A DNA stretch of 64,000 nt from Paracoccus litorisediminis (GTDB taxonomy: Bacteria; Pseudomonadota; Alphaproteobacteria; Rhodobacterales; Rhodobacteraceae), in assembly GCF_009711205.1 (NCBI RefSeq), contig NZ_WMIG01000003.1:124001-188000 (forward strand), written 5' to 3'. Positions 45,007-53,097 of this stretch are shown here, in pieces. A program made the position numbers and the translations under genes. The notes below the pieces were generated by a model. That model was given only the letters and a program-made list of their open reading frames with translations. It had not been told where the DNA came from and searched no databases. Position 1 is the stretch's first letter, and each line of letters begins with the position of its first letter.

Positions 45007-46479
45007 TCAGCCTGCGGCCTGCACCTCGCGCAGCCCCACCAGCCGGTCGCCGGTCGCAACCAGCGCCCGCACCGCATCCGACAGGTCGGTATCGGTGGTG
45101 CGGTGATTGCAGATCGCCGCGCGCAGCCCGTGTTCGCCATGCACCACCGTATCCGAGAAGGCGGCGATGCCGTCCTCCTGCAGGCGCATCATGATCTCGG
45201 TATTCAGCGCCACCAGCGCATCCGCGTCCATGTCGCCGGGATCGTAGCGGAAGCAGACGATGTCCAGCGTCACCGGGGCCAGCCGGGTCAGCCGAGGCTC
45301 GGCGTCGATCCTTGCCGCCATCCGCTGCGCCTGCGCGATATTGCGACCGATGATCCGGCCAAAGCGCTCCGCGCCATGTTCCTTCAGCATCATCCACACC
45401 TTCAGCGCCCGGAACCCGCGCGAGGTCTGCAGGCCGTAATCGAACAGCCAGCCCCCGGCGGCGATGCCGCGCTCCATCGGGTCCAGATAATCGGCATGCA
45501 GCGCAAAACTGGACAGATGCAGGCTTTCGTCGCGGACCAGCACGCAGCCGACATCGAAGGGCGCGTGCAGGCTTTTATGCGGGTCCAGCGCCACGCTGTC
45601 GGCGCGCTCGATGCCCTCCAGCAGCCCGGCATGGCGGGGCGACAGCCGGGTCAGCGCACCGATGCAGCCATCGACATGGAACCACAGCCTCTCATCACGG
45701 CAGATCGCGGCCAGCGTTGCCAGATCGTCGACGGCGCCGGTATTGACCGTGCCGGCATTGCCGATCACGCAGATCGGCCGGAACCCCGCCGCGCGATCCT
45801 CGGCAATGGCGCGACGCAGCGCGGCAAGGTCGATCCGGCAATCCTCGCCGCTGGGGATGCGGCGCAGGGCATTATTGCCCAGACCCAGCAGCTCGACCGC
45901 CTTCTGGTGGCAGCCATGCACCTGATCCGAGGCATAGATCCGCAAGGGCTGCGGCAGCGCCGCCACGCCGTCCTGCCGGATATCCGCGCCCGCCAGATGG
46001 TTGCGCGCCACCGCAAGGCCAATCAGGTTCGCGACCGAGCCGCCGCTGGTCAGCGTCCCGCTGGCGGTTTCGGGAAATCCCATCACCTGCTTCAGCCAGT
46101 CGATCACCTGCCGCTCGACCAGCACGGCGGCATGATTGCCCCCGCCCAGATTCGAGCCATCGACCGCAGCCAGAAAATCCGCCAGCGCCCCGGTCATGTC
46201 CGAGGCCCCCATGTACCACATCCAGAACCGCGGATGGGTATTGCCCATGGGATAGGCCAGAACGGTTTCCCATGTCTCATCGACCACCTGCGCCAAGGGC
46301 GTCGGGCCTTGCGGCAGGGGCTGGCGCAAGCGCGCCCGCACCTGATCGGTCATCGGTCGCCAGACGGGACGGTCGCGCAGCCCGGCGGTCGCCGCAATGG
46401 CGCGATCGACCGCCTGATGCATCACCCGGCCGTATTCCCCCCAGTCGCCCGGATCGAGCGTTTCGAAATCCTCACACAT
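45007..46479 (-). CDS. PLP-dependent group II amino acid decarboxylase
   Basis: 490 aa cytoplasmic enzyme of the aromatic-amino-acid/glutamate decarboxylase fold. PLP Lys302 in SVALDPHKSLHAPFDVG, Asp270 in WFHVDGC, and the stacking His188 in SDQVHGCH. TSGGSVANLIGL binds the cofactor phosphate. The early HPRFWMWYMG segment matches the aromatic branch (DDC/TDC-like). Substrate may be tyrosine, tryptophan, histidine or another amino acid. Twelve bases downstream of a cysteine-synthase-like gene, so the pair may act on a product made by that enzyme (inference). Confidence 0.88.
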   Translation of the reverse strand: MCEDFETLDPGDWGEYGRVMHQAVDRAIAATAGLRDRPVWRPMTDQVRARLRQPLPQGPTPLAQVVDETWETVLAYPMGNTHPRFWMWYMGASDMTGALADFLAAVDGSNLGGGNHAAVLVERQVIDWLKQVMGFPETASGTLTSGGSVANLIGLAVARNHLAGADIRQDGVAALPQPLRIYASDQVHGCHQKAVELLGLGNNALRRIPSGEDCRIDLAALRRAIAEDRAAGFRPICVIGNAGTVNTGAVDDLATLAAICRDERLWFHVDGCIGALTRLSPRHAGLLEGIERADSVALDPHKSLHAPFDVGCVLVRDESLHLSSFALHADYLDPMERGIAAGGWLFDYGLQTSRGFRALKVWMMLKEHGAERFGRIIGRNIAQAQRMAARIDAEPRLTRLAPVTLDIVCFRYDPGDMDADALVALNTEIMMRLQEDGIAAFSDTVVHGEHGLRAAICNHRTTDTDLSDAVRALVATGDRLVGLREVQAAG

Positions 46480-46491
46480 GGCATGCCCCCG

Positions 46492-47565
46492 TCAGCTCAT
46501 CCGGAAGCCGGGGGTGGACATGGACAGGGCCGTTTCTTCTTCGTCCATGTCCTCGGGGATGTCCTGGAACAGCGGCGTCGACAGGTAGCGTTCGCCCGTG
46601 TCGGGCAGCATGGCCAGGATCGCGGTGCCCGGCGCGGCCTTCTCGGCCAGCCGCATCGCCACGGCGAATGTCGCCCCGCCCGAGATGCCGGTCAGGATCC
46701 CTTCACGCGCGGCCAGTTTTTTCGCCCAAGCCACGCCCTCGGGACCGGGAACCGGGATCAGGTCGTCATAGCCGCCGTGGTCCAGGGCCTCTTGCAGGAC
46801 CAGCGGAATGAAATCCGGGGTCCAGCCCTGAATCGGATGCGGCTCGAACGCCGGGTGGCTGACGGCGGGGCCGCCATCCGGTCCGCGTTCCTGCGCGACG
46901 CCACTGCTGACCAGCGCGGCATTGGCCGGTTCGGTCAGGATGATCTTGGTTTCCGGGCGCTCGCGGCGCAGCACGCGCGACAGGCCGGTGACGGTGCCGC
47001 CGGTGCCGTAACCGGTGACCACGAAATCCAGACGGCGCCCGGCGAAATCGCCGATGATTTCACGCGCGGTGGTGCTTTCGTGGATATCGGCATTGGCCGG
47101 GGTCTCGAATTGCCGGGCCAGAAACCAGCCGTGCTTTTCGGCCAGCTCGACCGCCTTCATGTACATGCCGGTGCCCTTCTGGGTGCGCGGTGTCAGCACC
47201 ACCTTGGCCCCCAGCATCCGCATCAGACGCCGCCGTTCGACCGAAAAGCTGTCGGCCATGGTCACCACCAGCGGATAGCCCTTCTGTGCGCAGACCATGG
47301 CCAGACCGATCCCGGTATTGCCGCTGGTCGCCTCGACCACGGTCTGACCGGGGGTCAGGGCACCGGAGCGTTCGGCGGCCTCGATGATGTTCAGCGCCAG
47401 CCGGTCCTTGACCGAGGCGGCCGGGTTGAAGAACTCGGCCTTGACGAAGACCTCGACGCCATCGGGCGCAAGGTTGTTGACCCGGATCACCGGGGTATCG
47501 CCCACGGTGTCGAGGATGCTGCCGAAGATGCGGCCGCGTCCGTTGGTCGTCCGTATCGTTTGCAT
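46492..47565 (-). CDS. Cysteine synthase-like PLP enzyme (beta family)
   Basis: 357 aa from the ATG preceded by AAAAGAGG; an upstream open frame is not used. Lys53 in FFNPAASVKDR binds PLP, TSGNTGIGLAM holds substrate/PLP, and VTGYGTGGTVTGLSRVL binds the phosphate. All are CysK/CBS marks. Longer than CysK (about 310 aa) by a C-terminal acidic tail (EDMDEEETALSM). Could be O-acetylserine sulfhydrylase or a specialised beta-replacement enzyme. Coupling with a decarboxylase and a dedicated regulator suggests a specialised pathway. Confidence 0.88.
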   Translation of the reverse strand: MQTIRTTNGRGRIFGSILDTVGDTPVIRVNNLAPDGVEVFVKAEFFNPAASVKDRLALNIIEAAERSGALTPGQTVVEATSGNTGIGLAMVCAQKGYPLVVTMADSFSVERRRLMRMLGAKVVLTPRTQKGTGMYMKAVELAEKHGWFLARQFETPANADIHESTTAREIIGDFAGRRLDFVVTGYGTGGTVTGLSRVLRRERPETKIILTEPANAALVSSGVAQERGPDGGPAVSHPAFEPHPIQGWTPDFIPLVLQEALDHGGYDDLIPVPGPEGVAWAKKLAAREGILTGISGGATFAVAMRLAEKAAPGTAILAMLPDTGERYLSTPLFQDIPEDMDEEETALSMSTPGFRMS

Positions 47566-47697
47566 TGCGATGCCTCTTTTCAACGAAGTCGGGGAGTGTT
47601 CGCGCCCCGCCCACACCATCGCATGATTCCGCCCCTCGCGCTTGATCCCCTCATGAAGAAATCATGCAGAGGGCGTGGATTTCGGTTAGATTTGCGC

Positions 47698-49233
47698 ATG
47701 ATCTGGTGCTGCGGCGATCTTCGTCTGGACGATCAGCGCTTCGAGCTGCTGCGAGGCGGGCAACCGGTTGCGCTTGAACCACAGGTGTTTCTGGTCCTTT
47801 GCGCGCTGATGCGGGCGGCGGGACGGCTGGTCAGCAAGGATGAACTGATCGAGGCGGTCTGGCAGGGCCGCGTGGTGTCCGACGCCAGCATCGCCAGCCG
47901 CATCCGCGCCGCCCGCGCCGCCATCGGCGATGACGGCGACAGCCAGCGCATCATTTCCACCGTTCATGGCCGGGGTTTCCGCCTGCTGCCGCCGGTCACG
48001 CAGGCCATGGACGGCACGCCCGAGCCGGTGCAGATACCGCCGCGCGGGCGGCCATCATTGGCGGTGCTGCCCTTTCGCCCCATCGCCCTGCCCCCCGGTC
48101 AGGCGCTGCTGGCCGAGGCGCTGGCCCATGAGGTGCTGCGCGCCCTGTCGCTGATGCGCTGGATGACGGTCATCGCGCGCGGGTCCTCCTTTCGTTTCGC
48201 GGGGGCGGGGCAGGATCTGAAGCGCATCGGGGAAATCCTGGCCGTGCGCTATATCCTGACCGGGACGCTGGCGGTCGAGGGCCGCTTGCTGGCCGTCTCG
48301 GTCGAGCTGGTCGAGGCAGCGACGGCCCGGCTGCTATGGACCGAGCGGCTGGCGCGGCCCTTGGACGAACTGGCCGGGCTGCAATACGCGATCGTCATGG
48401 CCGTCGCCTCGGCGCTGGAACTGCATGTGCCCCTGCACGAGGCCAAGCTGGCCGAGGGCAAGGATATCGAGCGTCTGGATGCTTGGGAAAACTACCATCT
48501 GGGCCTGCGCCAGATGTTTCGCTTTTCCGCCGAGGGCAACCAGCGCGCCGCCGGTCATTTCGCCGAGGCCGTCCGGCTGGACCCCAGTTTCGCCCGCGCC
48601 CATGCCGGCCTGTCCTTCACCAGCTTTCAGGAGGCCTTTCTGCGCTACGGTCCCGACCGCGACGCTGCCTGCGCGCGGGCGCGGGCACAGGCCGAGACCA
48701 GCTTTGATCTGGACCCGATGGACCCGTTTGCGGCCTTCACGCTGGGCCGATCATTCTGGCTGACGGATGAGATGGACAGCGCCTCGGGCTGGCTGGAACG
48801 CGCGACCGAGTTGAACCCGAATTACGCGCAGGGCTATTATTCGCGGGCGCTGACTTCGGTCCTGATGACCCAGACGCAGGCCGCCAGCGACGAGGTCGAA
48901 CAGGCGCTGCGGCTTAGCCCGCTGGACCCGCTGCTTTACGGCATGTACGGGACGCGGGCACTGTCGCTGATCCAGCAGGGGGCTTACGATCAGGCCGCCG
49001 ACTGGGCCGACCGGGCGGCATCCTCGCCGCATGCGCATTTCCTGATCGGCATGGTGGCGGTCTCGGCCAATCATCTGGCTGGCCGAGAAGAACGCGCGCT
49101 GCACTGGCTGCGCCACACCCGCGCCATTCGCCCCGATGCCAGCGCAGGCCTGTTCTTTGCCGCCTTTCCGCTGCGCGACACCCGGACAAGGGCGCGGCTG
49201 GAACAGGTTCTGACGGGCTATGGGTTCGGCTGA
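47698..49233 (+). CDS. CadC/ToxR-type winged-helix regulator with TPR domain
   Basis: 511 aa. Residues 1-100 are an OmpR-type winged helix (VALEPQVFLVLCALMRAAGR, DASIASRIRAARAAIG, RIISTVHGRGFRLL). No membrane helix follows. Residues 115-240 resemble the adenylate-cyclase-associated RPSLAVLPFRP domain, including a TGTLAVEGRLL stretch. The remainder is TPR-like helices (ERATELNPNYAQGYYSRAL). Family members are one-component regulators; this one diverges from the cysteine-synthase/decarboxylase pair across 132 bp and likely controls it. The start may be the ATG at 47653 instead. The 3-prime end overlaps the next gene by 16 bp. Confidence 0.85.
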   Translation: MIWCCGDLRLDDQRFELLRGGQPVALEPQVFLVLCALMRAAGRLVSKDELIEAVWQGRVVSDASIASRIRAARAAIGDDGDSQRIISTVHGRGFRLLPPVTQAMDGTPEPVQIPPRGRPSLAVLPFRPIALPPGQALLAEALAHEVLRALSLMRWMTVIARGSSFRFAGAGQDLKRIGEILAVRYILTGTLAVEGRLLAVSVELVEAATARLLWTERLARPLDELAGLQYAIVMAVASALELHVPLHEAKLAEGKDIERLDAWENYHLGLRQMFRFSAEGNQRAAGHFAEAVRLDPSFARAHAGLSFTSFQEAFLRYGPDRDAACARARAQAETSFDLDPMDPFAAFTLGRSFWLTDEMDSASGWLERATELNPNYAQGYYSRALTSVLMTQTQAASDEVEQALRLSPLDPLLYGMYGTRALSLIQQGAYDQAADWADRAASSPHAHFLIGMVAVSANHLAGREERALHWLRHTRAIRPDASAGLFFAAFPLRDTRTRARLEQVLTGYGFG

Positions 49234-49853
49234 CGCCCCCGCCAGCGCAGCAGCGGACGCCGCAGGCGCAGGTCGAACAGCGTGAACAGGCTGGCGGCCA
49301 GCACGCCCACGCACAGCGCCCATTTCGACAGCGGCTCCATCGTGCCTTCGATCTGCAGGGCATGGATGATGGTGGCCAGCACCGCGACCAGCGCCAGCGC
49401 GTTATGGGCCATGCGCCAGACCGGCAGGGTCAGCCCCAGACGGCGGCGCAGAAGCACCAGCAGCCCGGTGGCAAGGATCGCCCACATCGCCGTCACGCCA
49501 TAGACCGAAAACGGCGTCGGCGCGACCAGCAGCAGCGCATCCAGCGTGTCATCCGGGCTGGTCAGGAACAGCCCGCCCACATGCAACGCCGTGCCCAGAA
49601 CGATCCCGGCACCCAACCAGCGATGCCAGCACCGCGCCCGCGCCAGACCCGGCCCCGGCAGATAGCCCGCCGCCAGCAAGGGTTGCAGCAGCATCAGCGC
49701 CAGCGCGCCGATGCCTGCGAAGCTGGCGATGACATAGGCGGGATTGCGATAGGACAGCCAAGGGCTGGTCGCGGCCAAGGCGACCGGCAGCCCAAGCGCC
49801 AGCAGCACCGCGCCCCATGCGCAGATCGCGGCAAGGCGCGGGTTCCGCCGCAT
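49218..49853 (-). CDS. Ferric-reductase-like transmembrane haem protein
   Basis: 211 aa, six hydrophobic segments. His residues in helices (RCWHRWLGAGIVLGTALHVG and LPVWRMAHNALALVAVLATI followed by IHALQ) are spaced as in b-type haem-binding ferric reductase/MsrQ-like membrane domains. No flavin domain is present. Likely transfers electrons across the inner membrane to a periplasmic partner. The best candidate is the Tat-exported protein encoded immediately upstream (9-bp gap). Confidence 0.8.
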   Translation of the reverse strand: MRRNPRLAAICAWGAVLLALGLPVALAATSPWLSYRNPAYVIASFAGIGALALMLLQPLLAAGYLPGPGLARARCWHRWLGAGIVLGTALHVGGLFLTSPDDTLDALLLVAPTPFSVYGVTAMWAILATGLLVLLRRRLGLTLPVWRMAHNALALVAVLATIIHALQIEGTMEPLSKWALCVGVLAASLFTLFDLRLRRPLLRWRGRQPNP

Positions 49854-49862
49854 CCGTCGGCG

Positions 49863-50357
49863 TCAGGCCGGCGCGAGGACGAATTCGGTCTGCACCGAGC
49901 GGTCCTTGGGGCTGCCCAGAACCGGGCGCAGAAACACCGTCTGGAAGCGGCCATCATCATAGGCCAGATGGGCATGGGGCTGGCCGAAATTCGGCACGAT
50001 CTGTTCCATCTCAAGGCGGAAGCTGCCATCGGCGGCGGTCAGCACGCTGCCGTGGTTGCGCGGCTCGCGCTCGCCTCCCAATGTGGTTGCGGCCCAGATC
50101 TGGATGCGCACGCCCTTGAGCGGTGCGCCGTTGCCCGCCTGCCGAACCATGCCCGACACGATGAAACCCGATCCAAGGGCGCTGACCAAAGGCGCATTGG
50201 GCCGGTAATTGTTGCTGCCGCCGCGCATCGTCCGGGTCGGCGCAAATCCATTCGCGCGCGCCGGAACCAGCAGCCCCAGCGGGGCCTGCGTCATCGCAAG
50301 CCCCGCGACCGAGGCCGCGACCAGAAACGAGCGGCGGGCATAGGTGGCTGGGATCAT
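49863..50357 (-). CDS. Tat-exported intradiol-dioxygenase-like beta-sandwich protein
   Basis: 164 aa from the ATG with AGGGAGAA upstream. YARRSFLVAASVAGLAM is a twin-arginine signal. The mature domain resembles the intradiol ring-cleavage dioxygenase core: SGMVRQAGNGAPLKGVRIQI then HGSVLTAADGSFRLEME, and QPHAHLAYDDGRF giving the His-x-His iron ligands. The Tyr ligands expected before that motif are not evident, so it may not be an active dioxygenase. Pairs with the haem membrane protein downstream. Confidence 0.7.
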   Translation of the reverse strand: MIPATYARRSFLVAASVAGLAMTQAPLGLLVPARANGFAPTRTMRGGSNNYRPNAPLVSALGSGFIVSGMVRQAGNGAPLKGVRIQIWAATTLGGEREPRNHGSVLTAADGSFRLEMEQIVPNFGQPHAHLAYDDGRFQTVFLRPVLGSPKDRSVQTEFVLAPA

Positions 50358-50507
50358 CTCGGCTTCTCCCTGTTTTCCGCCGGGTCGTCGCCGCCCGCAC
50401 GCTATAGCCCGGAGACAGGTCGACGCGGGTGACACCCGACGGATCGCCCCGATTATGCCGCAGAAGGGCGGGATCGCGGGCGCACAAATCCGTGACCTCG
50501 GACCGGC

Positions 50508-52460
50508 CTAGACCGTGTCGAACAGCGGCTTGATCGCATTGTGGAAACGGACCGCGCGCCGGGCGATGCCCTCTCCGATCGTGGTGCCGTAGCGGTTCGA
50601 GAACAGGTCGCGATCCGCATTGATGATCGAGCGGGCGCGGTAGAAGTCATAGCCGCCCGAGCCCGCATATTTGCCCAAGACCCGGTTCGCCCCGCGAAAG
50701 CCGACCTTGGCCATGCCAAGAACAAGGATACGGGCGGCATGTTCGGGATGGGCGGCCAGATCGGGATCGTCCTCAAGCGGCAGCCGCAGCTGGCCGCCAA
50801 AGCTGCGGTAGTTCAGCCGCCCGGTCAGCTGGACATAGCCGCGCCCCAGATAGCGCTTGCCGTCGCCGGGACGCAGGTTGAGGCTCATCCGTTCATATTT
50901 CAACTGCTGGGCGGAAGGGCCCCATTTCTCGATCATCGAGCGGCCCAGATTGGTCTCGTGCTGGGCGGTGGCAAGGACATAGGCGATCTGGGCCGGATCG
51001 CGGATGCCATGTTCGAACAGCGCCCGCACGATCAGCGGCACGGCACGGGCGGCCTCGGGGGCCAGCCCGGCATCGACATGGGGCGCGACCGCCTGCGCGA
51101 TGCGTTCGGGCAGGTCGTCATCGCTGGGCTCGGGCGGGCCATCGGGGGCCAGCAGCACCTCGCCCACGCGCAGGGCGGCGGCGCGAAGCTGGTCCAGCGC
51201 GGTCCCGTCGGGCAGGCGCAGTTCCGTCCAGCGCGAGGGATCGCCCAGTTCGCGCCGGGCAATGGCGATGGCCCCGTCGCCGCGCCGCACCACCACCGGG
51301 CGGAAACCGGCGACGCTGACCGAGGGACGCTCGATCCGGCGACCGTCGCCCGGATCGACGGCCAGCACCAGATCCAGCGCCTCGGCCAACTCGCTCAGAT
51401 CCAGCACGATATTGGGATCGTCGGGGCGCAGCGGGACCGCGATCTCGCGCCCATCGACCAGCAATTCGATGTCGCGACCGGGGGCGGTGTCGGTCCGGCC
51501 CCAGCCCAGCGTGGCGATCAGCGGCTGGACCGGGGCCCAGTCCTCGCCATTGCTGGAGAAGCCGCCGCCGGGGATCACCTGCCCCAGCACGGTCAGCGGG
51601 AAGGGCTGGATTTCCGGGTCGGGCAGCGCCGCCGGCGGGGCTGTGGGCTGGGTCGGGCGCAGGGCCTCGCCGACCATCTGGCGCAGGGAATCCCCCACCG
51701 CCAGGGTGCCAAGCGAGCGGTCCCAGGGCAGCACCAGCGGGTCCCATTTTCCGGCCTGCGGGCGGTTGCAGAAGCGCTCGACCTCGCCATGGGCCAGCAC
51801 GGTCTGGCGGGTGACGGGGATGCCGTAGCGGCGGCAGATCTGCGCAACCAGCCGCGCCAAGACCTGCACCTGTTCGCGGGTGATCGGGCTGGAGCCGGGA
51901 AAGAACGGCCGCTCGCGCGCATTGGCCATGCCGCACAGCGCCACCCCGACCGAGCCGGTGTTGAAGCCGCGGGTATGGGCGGCATAGCGTCCGTCCGAGG
52001 TATTGTCGTTATCCGCGATGCTGAAGCGCCCGCGCACCACCGTGCCGTCCTGTTCGACCATGAAGTGATAATGCTGGCGGTCCAGCGCCGAGGCCCTTGC
52101 CCCGCCCGCCGTCCAATGCATCACCACCCTTTGCGCCCGCGCATCGGGCAGATCGGCGGGGTTGGCGGGACCGGACAGCGGCGGCCCGGAAACCGGTGCC
52201 GCGCCACCCTGAACGGGGGCCGGGGTCACCGCGCCCTGTTGCAGCCGCGTCAGGGTCACCGCATCCACCGTGCCGGTGGGGTTCAGCCTGGCCCGGATCT
52301 GGAACGCCTTGACCGCCCGCGCCGTCTGCGGCCCGAACAGCCCGTCCACGCCTTCGCGCGGCAGCAGGTTAAGGGCGGCCAGCGCCGCCTGCACCCGCGT
52401 CACATCGGCCCCGCGCCGCATCGGCAGGCCGAAGAACCCAAGGACCGAGGGCGCGTTCAT
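50508..52460 (-). CDS. Peptidoglycan hydrolase: PG-binding, amidase_2, LysM-like and GH19 domains
   Basis: 650 aa, no signal peptide recognisable. Residues 15-75 are a peptidoglycan-binding domain (DGLFGPQTARAVKAFQ). Residues 108-245 form an N-acetylmuramoyl-L-alanine amidase: His115 in VVMHWTAGG and His224 in VLAHGEVERFCNRP as zinc ligands. About 387-440 is LysM-like (VRRGDGAIAIARRELGD). Residues 480-650 resemble GH19 chitinase/lysozyme, with catalytic Glu502 in TAQHETN and RGYVQLTGRLNY. ATG overlaps the lipoprotein gene stop by 4 bp. Two cutting activities in one protein suit cell-wall degradation. How it leaves the cytoplasm, if it does, is unclear; no holin or phage genes are nearby. Confidence 0.88.
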   Translation of the reverse strand: MNAPSVLGFFGLPMRRGADVTRVQAALAALNLLPREGVDGLFGPQTARAVKAFQIRARLNPTGTVDAVTLTRLQQGAVTPAPVQGGAAPVSGPPLSGPANPADLPDARAQRVVMHWTAGGARASALDRQHYHFMVEQDGTVVRGRFSIADNDNTSDGRYAAHTRGFNTGSVGVALCGMANARERPFFPGSSPITREQVQVLARLVAQICRRYGIPVTRQTVLAHGEVERFCNRPQAGKWDPLVLPWDRSLGTLAVGDSLRQMVGEALRPTQPTAPPAALPDPEIQPFPLTVLGQVIPGGGFSSNGEDWAPVQPLIATLGWGRTDTAPGRDIELLVDGREIAVPLRPDDPNIVLDLSELAEALDLVLAVDPGDGRRIERPSVSVAGFRPVVVRRGDGAIAIARRELGDPSRWTELRLPDGTALDQLRAAALRVGEVLLAPDGPPEPSDDDLPERIAQAVAPHVDAGLAPEAARAVPLIVRALFEHGIRDPAQIAYVLATAQHETNLGRSMIEKWGPSAQQLKYERMSLNLRPGDGKRYLGRGYVQLTGRLNYRSFGGQLRLPLEDDPDLAAHPEHAARILVLGMAKVGFRGANRVLGKYAGSGGYDFYRARSIINADRDLFSNRYGTTIGEGIARRAVRFHNAIKPLFDTV

Positions 52461-53086
52461 CGGCTGCATCCCTGTGCCGGGGCGGCCAGCCGCGCCGCAA
52501 GGCTGCGCGCCGCGCCGCGCTGGTCGGCGGGGGCGCTGGCGGCAGTGGCCGCAGCATTGGCGCGCGATTGCGCCTCGACCAGTTCGGCGCAGGACGGCTT
52601 GTCGCTGCCGAATTGCCGCCGCCAATCCACCGCGCTGGCCCAGTAATAGCCCGCCGCCGGGTCAGATACCGCGCCCGCGCGGGCCTGAAGCTGCCGGTTG
52701 AATCCTGCCGCCTCGGGACTGCGGGCGGTTTCCCGCTGCAAACGCAGCGCCTCAAGGCCGCGCAACTGCACCGACGCGCCGCTCAGGTCGCGGTAGCGGC
52801 TTTCGGCGCAGGCGGCGCGGCGCGCGGCCTCGGCGGTCTGGCGCGCGGCCATCGCCTGCTGGGCAAGGGCCAGACAGGCATCGGCGGTCATCTCATGGAC
52901 CTGCGGGCAGCCCGGCTGGGCGATCCGGCAGGTGGGCGTGTGATCGGCGATGGCCTGTCGGTCCCCCGCCGCCGCAAGGGTCTGCAATTCAGACAGCTCG
53001 GCCACGCCCGGATCGGCGATCTGCGCCACCGGGGCGCAGCCCAGAAGGCCCGCCAGCAACAAGGAAATCAACGGATGACCACGCAT
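52457..53086 (-). CDS. Predicted lipoprotein of unknown function
   Basis: 209 aa. Signal peptide with lipobox LLGC near residue 17 (PLISLLLAGLLGC). The mature part is helical and Cys-containing, with pairs at about 53-60 and 70-95 and a C-terminal Cys. Many Ala/Gln/Arg residues suggest SEL1- or TPR-like helices. Not recognised as a named family. Coupled to the peptidoglycan hydrolase (4-bp overlap) and 11 bp after the membrane protein, so the three genes form one operon. Confidence 0.75.
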   Translation of the reverse strand: MRGHPLISLLLAGLLGCAPVAQIADPGVAELSELQTLAAAGDRQAIADHTPTCRIAQPGCPQVHEMTADACLALAQQAMAARQTAEAARRAACAESRYRDLSGASVQLRGLEALRLQRETARSPEAAGFNRQLQARAGAVSDPAAGYYWASAVDWRRQFGSDKPSCAELVEAQSRANAAATAASAPADQRGAARSLAARLAAPAQGCSR

Positions 53087-53097
53087 ACCCCTCTCTC

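Noticed and set aside
44956..47697. Very long plus-strand open frame upstream of the winged-helix/TPR gene
   Set aside because: It is antisense to the decarboxylase and cysteine-synthase-like genes, which carry intact catalytic motifs; high GC keeps the opposite frame open. Only the part from about 47698 is coding.
50508..52460. Prophage or gene-transfer-agent lysis cassette
   Set aside because: No capsid, portal, tail, holin, integrase or attachment-site signals occur nearby; neighbours are a lipoprotein and a membrane protein.
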